Positions 24,723 through 34,517 of a stretch of DNA of 56,150 nt are shown piece after piece (position 1 is the stretch's first letter; every line of letters starts with the position of its first letter). The stretch comes from a virus. The stretch lies in the IMG/VR virus record IMGVR_UViG_3300048014_000023, positions 1 through 56,150 of that record; one strand, 5' to 3'. Both the position numbers and the translations under genes were made by a program. The notes under the pieces are model-generated. The model saw only the letters and a list, made by a program, of their open reading frames with translations. It was not told the origin of the DNA and made no database searches.

Positions 24723-25781
24723 ATGGCTACATTACCTGGTATCCCACAGAACTTTGCTGTTCAAACTGGTAACCAACAAATCCTCGTCTCCTGGGCTCAA
24801 ACCTCAGGAGCTACTTCTTACGTCGTACAAAGAAGTCTAGACAACGTAACCTTCACTACAGTCGCTACGGTGTCAGGCTCTCCATTGGCTACGTCCTATC
24901 TAGACACCACTGTATCTTTAGGCACTAACTACTGGTATCAAGTCGCTGCTCAGAATAGTAACGGATTGAGCCCTTATACGCAGTCTCAAAGTGCTACACC
25001 AACTCCAGCAGCTGAAATGACGCTGGCTGAGATTAGGTTACAAGCCAAACAGAGAGCTGATAGGGTCAACAGTCAATTTGTAACAGACCCTGAGTGGAAT
25101 CAGTACATCAATAAAGCCATGTTCGAACTTTACGACCTCTTGACGACTGTTTACGAAGATTACTTCTTAGCTCCCCCCATTCAATTCGTATCTGACGGGG
25201 TAACGTACATATACGCCCTACCAAACGGCTCTAATACGTTCTTAAACGCGAATCAGCCGTCGCAGGTTGTAACTCCTCCACCTTTCTACAAACTCATGGG
25301 ATGTGACCTTGCCCTTAATAATGCTGTCAACGCTTACGTCACTATTAATAAGTTCAACTTCGTTGATAGGAACAGGTTCGTATACCCTAACACAGCTAGT
25401 ACTATCTACGGTGTTTTTAACCTCCAGTACCGCGTTATGGGTACTAATATCATATTTATCCCTACTCCATCAGCAGGACAAGCCATAAGACTCTGGTACA
25501 TACCACGACTCGTAGAACTCCTTCAAGACACAGACACTACGACGATGGGCATCTCAGGCTGGATCGAGTATACTATAGTAAGAGCAGCAAAATACGCATT
25601 GGATAAGGAAGAATCAGATACGTCAGTGTTAACCCAAGAACTGCTATTTTTAAAACAAAGAATAGAAGAATCTGCTGCTAATAGAGACGCTGGAATGCCA
25701 GACAAGATCAGCGATACTAACCAAGGTAATTGGTCTAACGGTTGGCAAGGCGGCACTAACGGCGCAATTGGAGGTTTTTAA
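24723..25781 (+). CDS. head-tail adaptor fused to an N-terminal fibronectin type III domain
   Basis: The 352-residue protein has two parts. Residues 1-95 form an FN3 domain (PGIPQNFAVQTGNQQILVSW, SYVVQRS, TNYWYQVAAQNSNGLSPYT). Residues 100-330 resemble phage adaptor proteins of the P22 gp4/T7 gp11 type: an N-terminal helix with EWNQYINKAMFELYDLL, a central beta region, and a C-terminal helical pair (YTIVRAAKYALDKEESD). The adaptor would sit below the portal. The FN3 domain, a common virion surface add-on, may project outwards and bind carbohydrate. Confidence 0.7.
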   Translation: MATLPGIPQNFAVQTGNQQILVSWAQTSGATSYVVQRSLDNVTFTTVATVSGSPLATSYLDTTVSLGTNYWYQVAAQNSNGLSPYTQSQSATPTPAAEMTLAEIRLQAKQRADRVNSQFVTDPEWNQYINKAMFELYDLLTTVYEDYFLAPPIQFVSDGVTYIYALPNGSNTFLNANQPSQVVTPPPFYKLMGCDLALNNAVNAYVTINKFNFVDRNRFVYPNTASTIYGVFNLQYRVMGTNIIFIPTPSAGQAIRLWYIPRLVELLQDTDTTTMGISGWIEYTIVRAAKYALDKEESDTSVLTQELLFLKQRIEESAANRDAGMPDKISDTNQGNWSNGWQGGTNGAIGGF

Positions 25782-26080
25782 TGCAGCTCCTCCCTCTTAG
25801 GCTGACGTTGGCTCAGATGCAAAACCAATGGGCAAGCATCATAAATCCCCTGCTTAGCAACCCAGCAGGTAACGTTTCTCTGTTAAAGTCTATTTCATTA
25901 GTGTCAGGCAGTAATACCGTCAACCACTTACTAGGACGAGAACTGCAGGGATGGTACATAACTAGGATGAGAAACGCCGCAGCTCAAATCTATGACGTAC
26001 AAAATACTAATCCAACCCCAACATTAACTTTAATCCTACACAGCTCTGCGCCTGTCGTAGTAGATATAGCGGTGTTTTAA
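25781..26080 (+). CDS. small virion-associated protein
   Basis: The 99-residue protein overlaps the adaptor by one base. The central segment SLVSGSNTVNHLLGRELQGW and the following strand-rich end (TPTLTLILHSSAPVVVDIAVF) match a small protein type often seen beside podovirus tail genes, though no function is established. It overlaps the following fibre gene by one base. Confidence 0.55.
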   Translation: MQLLPLRLTLAQMQNQWASIINPLLSNPAGNVSLLKSISLVSGSNTVNHLLGRELQGWYITRMRNAAAQIYDVQNTNPTPTLTLILHSSAPVVVDIAVF

Positions 26081-27234
26081 TGGCTTATACAATCTCCCCC
26101 AACATGAACCTCATAGTTCCTACGGTAGGAAGCGAAAGCGGCCCACAGTACGCCACAGACGTTAACAACTCCTTGACGCTGGTAGACCAGCACGACCACA
26201 GCACCGGCAAAGGCGTACAGATTCAGCCTGACGGTTTAAACATCTCATCAGCTTTGACATTCCAAAACAACCCCCTTACCAACGCTCAATACCTCAACAT
26301 GTACCTTCAGACTACCGCCCCTACGGTAGCGCAGAGCCTTTACGTCAAGGATGGGTCAGAAAGCCCCGCACTGCCAGATTTATGGTACTTTGACGGCACG
26401 AACCAGATTCAGATTACTAGCGGAGGCCAACTAGCCCCAGTAACCGCTAGCATCTCCGGTATTACGTACGCAGGCGGAACCTTTAGTTTTGAGCAAAACC
26501 AGAGCTCTCTCCCTACGACTCCTGCAAACTTAAGTGCAGGATCAATAATAATACGCCCTAACACGGCAGCTACAGCATATGGAGTCGAACTAAATCCACC
26601 AAGTGCCATAGCTAGCCAGTATTCATTGTTTTTACCGTCTGTACCAGCAAATCTCAGCTTCTTAACTATAGACAGCGGCGGCAACATAGGAACAGCTTCT
26701 AACGTTTCCGGAGCTCAGATTGAAGCTAATACTATTACAGGTTCTCAGCTCGTCAACAACACGATTACGGCAACGCAGATTGCTAACAACACTATTACAA
26801 CCAATCAGATCAGCAATTCAGCCGCCATTACAGTCACCCAGTTGCAACCTATCACTTCTTTTACGGCAAGTTTTTCAGGAAGCAATTCTACGACTAGTAC
26901 CTCTTACACCAACATCGTGAGCGTAAACGCGACGGGATTAGTGGTTGGTAGACCAGTATTTATTACTTTTACGGGGCAAAACGGTTATTTCGGTAACGTT
27001 GGAACTGGAAACACCGTGTTTCGAGTCGCCGAAAGCAGCACTGCCACAATATTAAACACGTTTCAACTAGACACAGCAAGCAACGTCACGACTTCTTACC
27101 ATCCTCCTTCTTCTATGAACACGGTAGATTTTGGCATAGCTTCTAGTTCTGTAAGTTACGTACTACAAGCAGCAAGTTTGACCGGCGTAGAAGCATACTG
27201 GCAAAACATAACAATCAACGTATTTCAACTCTGA
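26080..27234 (+). CDS. tail fibre-like protein
   Basis: The 384-residue protein starts with AYTISPNMNLIVPTVGSESG and a VDQHDHSTGKG segment, a motif typical of the N-terminal attachment region of phage tail fibres. A middle region holds repeated TI-x-x-x-QI-x-NNTIT-type heptads (about 215-250), compatible with a triple-stranded stalk. The C-terminal 110 residues form a Thr/Ser-rich beta head. It probably forms a trimeric fibre attached to the adaptor/nozzle. Confidence 0.7.
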   Translation: MAYTISPNMNLIVPTVGSESGPQYATDVNNSLTLVDQHDHSTGKGVQIQPDGLNISSALTFQNNPLTNAQYLNMYLQTTAPTVAQSLYVKDGSESPALPDLWYFDGTNQIQITSGGQLAPVTASISGITYAGGTFSFEQNQSSLPTTPANLSAGSIIIRPNTAATAYGVELNPPSAIASQYSLFLPSVPANLSFLTIDSGGNIGTASNVSGAQIEANTITGSQLVNNTITATQIANNTITTNQISNSAAITVTQLQPITSFTASFSGSNSTTSTSYTNIVSVNATGLVVGRPVFITFTGQNGYFGNVGTGNTVFRVAESSTATILNTFQLDTASNVTTSYHPPSSMNTVDFGIASSSVSYVLQAASLTGVEAYWQNITINVFQL

Positions 27235-27240
27235 GGCATC

Positions 27241-30200
27241 GTGGCACTTCAAAAGCAGCCAATTCCAATTAACTTTGCCAAAGGATTAGACACTAAATCT
27301 GATCCTTATCAATTATCCATGGATACGTTTCTTGTGATGCAAAACTCTGTCTTTACTACGACAGGGCGTATCACTAAGCGTAACGGCTTCACCAACGTCA
27401 CGACCGTCCCAAACAAGATTCAAACTACGCTTACGACTATCAACGACAACCTCGTAGCTACCGGCTCTAACCTCTACGCTTTGAGCCAAGACACTAGCCA
27501 GTGGTTAAATCAAGGCATCGTTCAGCCTATATCCATAAGCACCCTTCCTTTAGTAAGAAACAGCTACAGCCAGACGAGTCAAGACATGGCCGTTTCGTCT
27601 CTCGGTTTGGCTTGTCTAGTATTCATACAAAACGGTGTGGCTTATTTCCAAATATCAGATTCTTCGACAGGTCAGCAGATCGTCAAGCAAACTAGCTTAT
27701 TGTCAATAGATACAGGGTCTAGCGCCATAGTTGCTCCTCGCGTATTCGTCGTCGGTAATTACTTTTACATAACCTACCTAGCAACCGTATCAGGCCAAAG
27801 TCAGCTGAGGTACATTCCTATATCGATGGCCAACCCAAACACAGCGACTTCTTCTCAACTAATATCAAGTACAGTCTATTCAACTACTTCCGGATACAAC
27901 GCAGCAGTCCTTAACAACACGCTTTACGTGGCTTGGTGTTCTAGCGCAAGCGTAATATCGGTTACTTACATAATAGGGTTTAGCGTCCAAGTTCCAACTA
28001 CGATAACTGGCCATACTGCAACTTACATGTCGGTTACGATAGATCAGTACGACAGCATAACTCCTATTATATGGGTATCATTTTGGGACAGCACGAGCAC
28101 TAACGGCTATACGGCAAGTTTTTCTCAGTCTCTTGTTTTGTTGAGCGGACCTACGCAGATCATAACTGGCATGTCCCTCAACGCTTTCACGGCCGTCGCA
28201 GCAAACGGAAAGTTGAGCTTCTTTTACGAAGTAGCAAATACTTACGCTTCGCCCTACCCTGTCACCGGAGTTAAGACTGACTACATAGTAGCCAACACTT
28301 TGACAGGAACTACGCTCGGAACACCTAAAGTAATATTAAGATCGGTAGGGCTAGCTTCTAAAGCCTTTATAAACTACGTATACACTCTCCCATCAGCTCC
28401 GAGAGCCCAGGTGTCAGGCCCCACGCTTCCAACTGGAGCAACGTTAATATCTTCTACGATATACATGTTTGCAACTTACGGAGAAATTAATACCGACACT
28501 AACAACGGAGCCCCTGACCAGCCTACATACTTCTTAATAGATAGCGCTGGCAACATATATTCACGTCAAGCCTACAGCAACGGCGGCGGGTACACGACGA
28601 CTCAAGTCCTACCAAGCGTATCTTACGAAAACGGCAGTTACTTTTTTCCGTATTTGTTTGCAGATTTATTAGTCACCGTCAATAAGGGAACGAATAACGG
28701 AATTCCACAAAACAGCATATATACCCAGACAGGCGTAAGCTTGGCTCAGTTTCAGATTAACGCCGAGGCCCAGCAAAGCTCAGAGATCGGCGGATCTCTT
28801 TATTTGACAGGCGGACAGTTGTGGCAGTACGACGGCGTCAAACCAGTCGAGCAGGGATTTCAAGTATGGCCAGACAACGTCCAAGCCGTATGGTCTGCAA
28901 CTGGCGGATCGATGGCTGCAATTCCTGTATCAGGTGGAAGCAATACCAACGCTTATTACTATCAGTTTTGCTATGAGTGGACAGACGCTCAGGGCGTAAT
29001 CCAAAGATCAGCGCCGTCTATTCCTTTTGCAGTTACGACGACTGGATCAGGAACTACTGGCAGCGTAACACTTTACGTTCCGACGTTGAGGCTAACCTAC
29101 AAGATAGCACCAAACCCGGTGAGGATAGTCGGCTACAGGTGGTCTCAGGGTCAGCAAGTTTATTATGAATTCACAAGTGTTACGTCGCCAACAATAAACG
29201 ATCCTACGATAGATTTTGTGACGATTACAGACACTCAGGCCGACTCAAACATCCTAGGCAATACAATTATCTACACTACAGGTGGAGTCGTAGAAGACAT
29301 TGCAGCTCCTCCTTGCATCGACAGTTGCTTGTTTAACGACAGGTTATTCCTAATAGACGCAGAAGATCAAAACCTCCTGTGGTACTCAAAGCAGGTCATT
29401 GAGGCAACGACTGTCGAGATGTCAGATCTTTTGACGATATTTGTCGCTCCTACGTTGGGTGCGCAAGGTAGCACAGGATTCATGACTGCCTTATCAGCCA
29501 TGGACGACAAGTTAATAATATTCAAAAAAGACGCCATATATTACATCAACGGCACCGGACCTGACAACACTGGCGCTAACAGCACTTATTCCGATCCTAC
29601 GTTCATTACAGCCTCTGTGGGATGCGCAAACCCAAAGAGCATAGTCTTGATGCCGAACGGGCTGATGTTCCAGTCTGACAAAGGTATATGGCTCTTAGGA
29701 CGCGACCTGAGCACTAACTACATCGGCGCACCAGTAGAGATTTACAATTCACAAACCGTGAACAGCTCAGAGACTATACCAGGTACGAATCAGGTGAGAT
29801 TCATACTCGACAACAACATGACTCTTGTATACGACTACTATTTCAACCAATGGAGTACGTTCACTAACATTCAAGCAATATCGTCGTGCTTGTGGCAGGG
29901 GTATCAAACATACCTTAACACGCAGGGGCAGGTATTCCAAGAAACTCCAGGTACGTACGTAGACGGAAGCTCTCCAGTCCTAGTATCGCTGACAAGCGCA
30001 TGGATGAACTTAGCAGGGCTTCAAGGCTATGAGAGATTCTACTTCATGTACTTACTTGGAACGTATTACTCACCTTTCAAGTTAAACGTCCAGTTTGCAT
30101 ACGACTACAATCCCTCGTCTCTCCAAAACGTCATAGTAAGCCCAGACAACCAGGCACAGCCTTGGGGCGGAGAAGCTAACTGGGGAAGCGGCACACCTTG

Positions 30201-30408
30201 GGGCGCATCTGCCGACGGCGGCGTCTTCAGAGCTAGGATATTCCCGCAGAAGCAAAAATGCGAGTCTTTCCAAATATCGATAAACGAAATATACGACGCT
30301 AGTTACGCCCAGCCTCCAGGCCAAGGATTGACATTGTCAGGAATGAACATCGTAGCCGGCGTTAAGAAAGGCTACAGACCAAGCACAGCTGCAAGGTCAT
30401 TTGGGTAA
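27241..30408 (+). CDS. large tail nozzle / DNA-stabilisation protein
   Basis: The 1055-residue protein starts at GTG 27241 behind GAGGCATC. The N-terminal IPINFAKGLDTKSDPYQL and RITKRNGFTNVTTVP segments match the start of podovirus tail tube/nozzle proteins (T7 gp12 type, P22 gp10 type). The rest is continuous beta-rich sequence consistent with propeller or barrel domains. It would extend the adaptor and close the DNA channel. It is the largest protein in the window. No tape-measure protein exists, consistent with a short tail. Confidence 0.75.
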   Translation: MALQKQPIPINFAKGLDTKSDPYQLSMDTFLVMQNSVFTTTGRITKRNGFTNVTTVPNKIQTTLTTINDNLVATGSNLYALSQDTSQWLNQGIVQPISISTLPLVRNSYSQTSQDMAVSSLGLACLVFIQNGVAYFQISDSSTGQQIVKQTSLLSIDTGSSAIVAPRVFVVGNYFYITYLATVSGQSQLRYIPISMANPNTATSSQLISSTVYSTTSGYNAAVLNNTLYVAWCSSASVISVTYIIGFSVQVPTTITGHTATYMSVTIDQYDSITPIIWVSFWDSTSTNGYTASFSQSLVLLSGPTQIITGMSLNAFTAVAANGKLSFFYEVANTYASPYPVTGVKTDYIVANTLTGTTLGTPKVILRSVGLASKAFINYVYTLPSAPRAQVSGPTLPTGATLISSTIYMFATYGEINTDTNNGAPDQPTYFLIDSAGNIYSRQAYSNGGGYTTTQVLPSVSYENGSYFFPYLFADLLVTVNKGTNNGIPQNSIYTQTGVSLAQFQINAEAQQSSEIGGSLYLTGGQLWQYDGVKPVEQGFQVWPDNVQAVWSATGGSMAAIPVSGGSNTNAYYYQFCYEWTDAQGVIQRSAPSIPFAVTTTGSGTTGSVTLYVPTLRLTYKIAPNPVRIVGYRWSQGQQVYYEFTSVTSPTINDPTIDFVTITDTQADSNILGNTIIYTTGGVVEDIAAPPCIDSCLFNDRLFLIDAEDQNLLWYSKQVIEATTVEMSDLLTIFVAPTLGAQGSTGFMTALSAMDDKLIIFKKDAIYYINGTGPDNTGANSTYSDPTFITASVGCANPKSIVLMPNGLMFQSDKGIWLLGRDLSTNYIGAPVEIYNSQTVNSSETIPGTNQVRFILDNNMTLVYDYYFNQWSTFTNIQAISSCLWQGYQTYLNTQGQVFQETPGTYVDGSSPVLVSLTSAWMNLAGLQGYERFYFMYLLGTYYSPFKLNVQFAYDYNPSSLQNVIVSPDNQAQPWGGEANWGSGTPWGASADGGVFRARIFPQKQKCESFQISINEIYDASYAQPPGQGLTLSGMNIVAGVKKGYRPSTAARSFG

Positions 30409-30440
30409 TGATTGTTAAATGGGTAATAATTGGTAAGTTA

Positions 30441-30454
30441 GTGACAAACGTGCC
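30441..30454 (+). promoter_or_regulatory. conserved GTGACAAAC element, copy 3
   Basis: GTGACAAACGTGCC lies 32 bases after the nozzle stop codon and 36 bases before ATG 30491. It is the most divergent copy at the last position (C instead of T) but keeps the first nine bases exactly. Confidence 0.55.
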
Positions 30455-30490
30455 TTTTTGAGCCTGACGACCAGTGGCTCAGGGGTAATA

Positions 30491-30826
30491 ATGTCACTCT
30501 ACGGGGATTACATACTCGAAAACCGTGGCGACTATATTGTCGAAAACGACAAGGGTTTTGCTACTTACAGGTACCTAAACGAAGGTAAATCAGTGTATAT
30601 AGTAGACATTTACGTAAAACCTGAGCACAGATCAAACCACGTCGCATCTCAACTGGCAGACGAAGTAGCAAAGACAGCTAAGCTAACAAAACAATCCATA
30701 GAAATGTTAGGAACCGTAGTTCCAGGCGCTAACAAAAGCACCGAGAGTCTCCAAGTTTTATTAAACTACGGCATGAAGCTTCAATCAATCCAAGGTAACA
30801 TGATAGTAATGAGTAAGGAAATATAA
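30491..30826 (+). CDS. divergent GNAT-family acetyltransferase
   Basis: ATG 30491 behind AGGGGTAATA gives 111 residues; an upstream TTG (30458) is unlikely. Motif A reads VDIYVKPEHRSNHVASQL (38-55), with the canonical R-x-x-G replaced by Arg47-x-x-His50. Earlier strands (DKGFATYRYL) and the later ALTKQSIEML-like part fit the small GNAT fold. It sits among virion genes, so it may act on a virion or host protein. The His substitution raises doubt about acetyl-CoA binding. Confidence 0.6.
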   Translation: MSLYGDYILENRGDYIVENDKGFATYRYLNEGKSVYIVDIYVKPEHRSNHVASQLADEVAKTAKLTKQSIEMLGTVVPGANKSTESLQVLLNYGMKLQSIQGNMIVMSKEI

Positions 30827-32439
30827 TGGGAGCGGTTTCAGGACTTTTAGGAATAGGCGGAGGCGCTAGCGGTACAGGGTACTCGGCCCCTCAGCAAGCA
30901 AACATAACTAACGCTACTACGGCAGCTCAAGCCAATACAGCTTATGGCGGAGCTCAAAACAGCTTACAGCAGCAACAACAACTCCTACAAGCACTACAAG
31001 CTCAAAACGGACTTCAAAACCAAAGTAGCGTTTACAACCAGTTACAAGGTGTCGCCAACGGAACTGGCCCAAACCCAGCTCAAGCCCAGCTAGCCCAAGC
31101 TACAGGCTCTAACGTTGCTAACCAAGCAGCTTTGATGGCAGGACAGCGTGGATCCGGTGCCAATGCCGGTTTAATCGCACGACAAGCCGCACAGCAAGGC
31201 GCCAACACTCAACAGCAGGCAGCAGGTCAGGCAGCGTCTCTGCAAGCCCAGCAGTCTTTAAACGCGTTAAGCGGCCTAGGATCACTGGCAACTCAACAAG
31301 TAGCCCAACAGCAGCAACAAGCCAACACTAACGCTAATACTCAACTAGGCGAACAACAAAACATATTAAACGCCATAGCAGGACAAAACAGCGCAGCCGT
31401 AGGAAGTCAACAAAGCGTAAACTCAGGTAACGCCGCTTTGGCATCAACTGAGATGGGTGCTCAAAACAACTTAATCGGTAACGCAGCTGGTGGTGTAGGT
31501 ACGGCATTGCAGGCAATAAAATTAGCTCAAGGTGGCGTAATTCCTCATTACGTTAACGGCGGTGGAGTCAGCGTAGATTACGACAACCACGACGACGTGT
31601 TTAGCACAAGTCCCACCGCTAGCGGCGCAACTCCTCTTGATACTCCCGCTTCTACGGCACCTGCGGCTCCCGCCAAAGCAGCAGCTCCGGTCGCATCCGC
31701 TGCACCTGATGCTCCAGCAGCTAAGTCTGCCCTCGGTAACGTACTCCACGGAATACTAAATGGCGGAAGTAACACCTCAAATGGAGGTAATAACGCCTCA
31801 AATAGCGGTTCCCAGCTTCAAGGCATGGGCTACGCCGGTCAACAAATAGGTAAAGGAATAGGAACAGCGATAAGCGGTTTATTCGGCGGTTCTAGCTCCT
31901 CTTCAGCTCCAGAAAAGAACGCAAACCCGACTGACGACCAGATGGCAGCATTTATGGGCGCACCTGGAACTACGCAAGCGAACGGATTGCCAACAGACGA
32001 CGCAATGTACAAGATGATGTCTTCAGGTGACCCAAATTCCTTAGTAGGAACTCCATCGCAAACTACTATACCATCAGGACCTAGCCAACAGTTAGATGCC
32101 AGCAACGACGACGTAGGACTCATGGCAGCTCACGGGGGTAAGGTTCCAGCACTAGTTTCTCCAGGTGAAAGATACTTGCCTCCTAAGGAAGTAAAGAAAG
32201 TTGCAAAAGAAGGCAAAGACCCGATTAAAGCCGGAGAAAAGATACCGGGTAAACCAAAAGTCGGCGGCGCGAAGAACAGTTACGCTAACGATACTGTTCC
32301 TAAGACTCTCGAAGAAGGTGGAATAGTCCTTCCTAGAAGCGTAACTCAAGCCAAGAACCCCCACGAAGAAGCTTATAAATTTGTAAAAGCCATAATGGCT
32401 AAGAACAACGGTCAACTTCCATCGTCTAAGAAATCGTAA
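30826..32439 (+). CDS. internal virion / ejection protein (Gln/Ala-rich)
   Basis: The 537-residue protein overlaps the GNAT gene by one base. A small glycine-rich start (SGLLGIGGGASG) leads into a 220-residue Gln/Ala/Asn helical region (LQQQQQLLQALQAQNGLQNQ) like those of phage injection proteins. The second half is Pro/Ala/Ser-rich with GG motifs (LAQGGVIPHY, AAHGGKVPAL, LEEGGIVLPR) and a basic end. With the next two genes it forms a trio resembling the P22 gp7/gp20/gp16 or T7 gp14/15/16 ejection sets. Confidence 0.65.
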   Translation: MGAVSGLLGIGGGASGTGYSAPQQANITNATTAAQANTAYGGAQNSLQQQQQLLQALQAQNGLQNQSSVYNQLQGVANGTGPNPAQAQLAQATGSNVANQAALMAGQRGSGANAGLIARQAAQQGANTQQQAAGQAASLQAQQSLNALSGLGSLATQQVAQQQQQANTNANTQLGEQQNILNAIAGQNSAAVGSQQSVNSGNAALASTEMGAQNNLIGNAAGGVGTALQAIKLAQGGVIPHYVNGGGVSVDYDNHDDVFSTSPTASGATPLDTPASTAPAAPAKAAAPVASAAPDAPAAKSALGNVLHGILNGGSNTSNGGNNASNSGSQLQGMGYAGQQIGKGIGTAISGLFGGSSSSSAPEKNANPTDDQMAAFMGAPGTTQANGLPTDDAMYKMMSSGDPNSLVGTPSQTTIPSGPSQQLDASNDDVGLMAAHGGKVPALVSPGERYLPPKEVKKVAKEGKDPIKAGEKIPGKPKVGGAKNSYANDTVPKTLEEGGIVLPRSVTQAKNPHEEAYKFVKAIMAKNNGQLPSSKKS

Positions 32440-32447
32440 AGGATAAA

Positions 32448-34517
32448 ATGGCTAACCCATTAGGTATCGACCTCAACAAGTTCAAGCACGTATCTAGCGA
32501 TAAACATACGACTACGCTTCAACATAAAGACGGACATTTATTAAGAATAGCTCACAGCGTCCTAGCTCCGGCGTCTCGCAAACAATTAGAAGCGTTGGCC
32601 AACGTAGGTAAAGAAAACGCAACGCACGACCAAGCCGAAGAAGCTCAGTATCAAGACAGCAAGAAGATGGCTGACGGCGGAAGCATCCTTCCGCTTAAAG
32701 GCGTTAGGAACGCTCCAGCATTTGGCGGCGGTAAGAGCTTGTCAGGACATGAGCTAGAGAAGAGAGCAAAGACAGACAACCCTGAGCATAAGCAGACGCA
32801 CCTCAACAACGCAAAGCACCTATCAAAAGAAAACACGCAAAATATAAAGGAAATGCCAAACCCAAAGCTTCAAGGCTTAGCAGCTGGTGGGTCGGTAATG
32901 CCACTTGCATTAGATGACATGTACGCAGAAGGCGGATCTACAGACAAGGGCATCGTAGACATACGTCCAGACAAGGGGTTTGGTAAGATCATAGTAACTA
33001 ACGGGCAAGACGAGCCAAGTCCTTACGCCGACGGCGGAGACGTACAACCTCAAGACGACAGCGCTCCTCAGCAGAACATGAGCGTAGCAGTTCCTCAAGA
33101 CCAAACGTTCATGCAACAACTCCTAAGTAAGCAACAACCTCAGCAACCGCAACAGTTAGACGAAGCATCAATCCAACCTCAGATAGCTCAAGACATTCCT
33201 CCTGAGAAGAAAAAAGAAGAGCCTAAAGACAGTAAAGACAGTAAAGACAGTAAAGACAGTAAAGACAATTCTGACGTTGACAATATAGTTTCAAACCAGC
33301 AAGAACAACTTCAGAAGGCTTACACGGAACAAAAATTAGGAGCTCAACAACAAGAGCAGGCAGCAGCCCAACAAGCCCAGCAACAACAAAAAGCCATAGA
33401 CGACAACGCCACCGCCCAAAACCTCGCGCAAACGACTTTTCACGAAGAATTGGCAAAATTAAACACCGAACGTAACAACATATTAGACGACATTCAGACA
33501 AACAAGATAGACCCTCAGAAGTATTGGACAGGTAATGCCCAGGGCGAAGGTGGACACAGCAAGATCATGGCCGGACTTGGCATCATTCTTGCGGGTTTTA
33601 ATCCTACGAATAACCAAAACGCCGCTATTAACTTCTTAAAGTATCAGATGGATCAAAACTTAGAAGGTCAAAAAGCCGATCTGATGCGAAAGCAGACTCT
33701 CCTAGGCAACAACTTAGCTCAATACAGAAACGTCAGGGACGCGCTAGACGCATCACGACTCCAGCAAGCAGAGATACTGAGGGCTCAGATGATGCAGGCA
33801 AGTAACAACGCTGCAACACTTCAAGCCAAAGCTGCCATGAACAACAACATCGGGTTGTTAGACAAAGAGTACGGACCATTGCAAGCGAGCTTTGCGATGC
33901 GTAAAGCCATAATGAACTTGGCAAGCCAACCTGACGACGGATCTGGAATTAAAGACAAAGCCATCCAGCATACCTTGAATTATATGAATGCTACTCCTGG
34001 AATGCAAGAAGACGCGAAGAACTTGGCAGGACGGTACGTACCAAATGTTGGACTAAGCAATCAACAAGTTCCTCTGTCTGTTCGTGAACAAATAGTTGGT
34101 AGCCAAAAGTTAGACGCTGCTGTAAAAAACTTACAACAATACGTTGCACAACACGGCGGTTTGTTAGACAGGATGAATCCAAGGGAAAGAGCATTGGCAG
34201 CTCAGATGGTACTTCCAATTCAAGCTGCTTTCCGAGAAGGAACTCTTGGAACAGTCTACCGAGAAGGTGAGCAGCCACTTTTAGATAAGGCAGTCAAAGG
34301 ACAACCCTTAGACCTGCTTCAGTACTTTTTAAAGACAGAACCAGCTAAACTCAACGAATTGTTAAACGCAAACAAGAGAAGTACTGATATACTTAAGATT
34401 AATAATGGGTTGCCTGTTCAAAAGCAGATGCCGCAACAACAGCAACAACAACCTGTTATCGGGAAAGACGGTAAAAAATACGTCCGACAAGGTAACTACA
34501 TGGTACCAGTGAAGTAA
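32448..34517 (+). CDS. internal virion protein with GG motifs and coiled coils
   Basis: The 689-residue protein starts behind AAAGGATAAA. Residues 75-210 hold GG motifs (MADGGSILPL, AAGGSVMPLA, YAEGGSTD, YADGGDV). A charged KDS repeat near residue 265 is followed by Gln-rich coiled coil (about 280-345). The C-terminal half is helical (NFLKYQMDQNLEGQKADLMR). It ends in a Gln-rich tail with GKDGKKYVRQGNYMVPVK. It is likely packaged in the head and ejected with the genome. The function is inferred from position and composition. Confidence 0.65.
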   Translation: MANPLGIDLNKFKHVSSDKHTTTLQHKDGHLLRIAHSVLAPASRKQLEALANVGKENATHDQAEEAQYQDSKKMADGGSILPLKGVRNAPAFGGGKSLSGHELEKRAKTDNPEHKQTHLNNAKHLSKENTQNIKEMPNPKLQGLAAGGSVMPLALDDMYAEGGSTDKGIVDIRPDKGFGKIIVTNGQDEPSPYADGGDVQPQDDSAPQQNMSVAVPQDQTFMQQLLSKQQPQQPQQLDEASIQPQIAQDIPPEKKKEEPKDSKDSKDSKDSKDNSDVDNIVSNQQEQLQKAYTEQKLGAQQQEQAAAQQAQQQQKAIDDNATAQNLAQTTFHEELAKLNTERNNILDDIQTNKIDPQKYWTGNAQGEGGHSKIMAGLGIILAGFNPTNNQNAAINFLKYQMDQNLEGQKADLMRKQTLLGNNLAQYRNVRDALDASRLQQAEILRAQMMQASNNAATLQAKAAMNNNIGLLDKEYGPLQASFAMRKAIMNLASQPDDGSGIKDKAIQHTLNYMNATPGMQEDAKNLAGRYVPNVGLSNQQVPLSVREQIVGSQKLDAAVKNLQQYVAQHGGLLDRMNPRERALAAQMVLPIQAAFREGTLGTVYREGEQPLLDKAVKGQPLDLLQYFLKTEPAKLNELLNANKRSTDILKINNGLPVQKQMPQQQQQQPVIGKDGKKYVRQGNYMVPVK
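33225..33266 (+). repeat. 9-bp in-frame microsatellite (Lys-Asp-Ser repeat)
   Basis: The 9-base unit AAAGACAGT is repeated four times plus a partial copy, encoding (KDS)4KD inside the internal virion protein. Copy number change would keep the reading frame. Confidence 0.85.
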
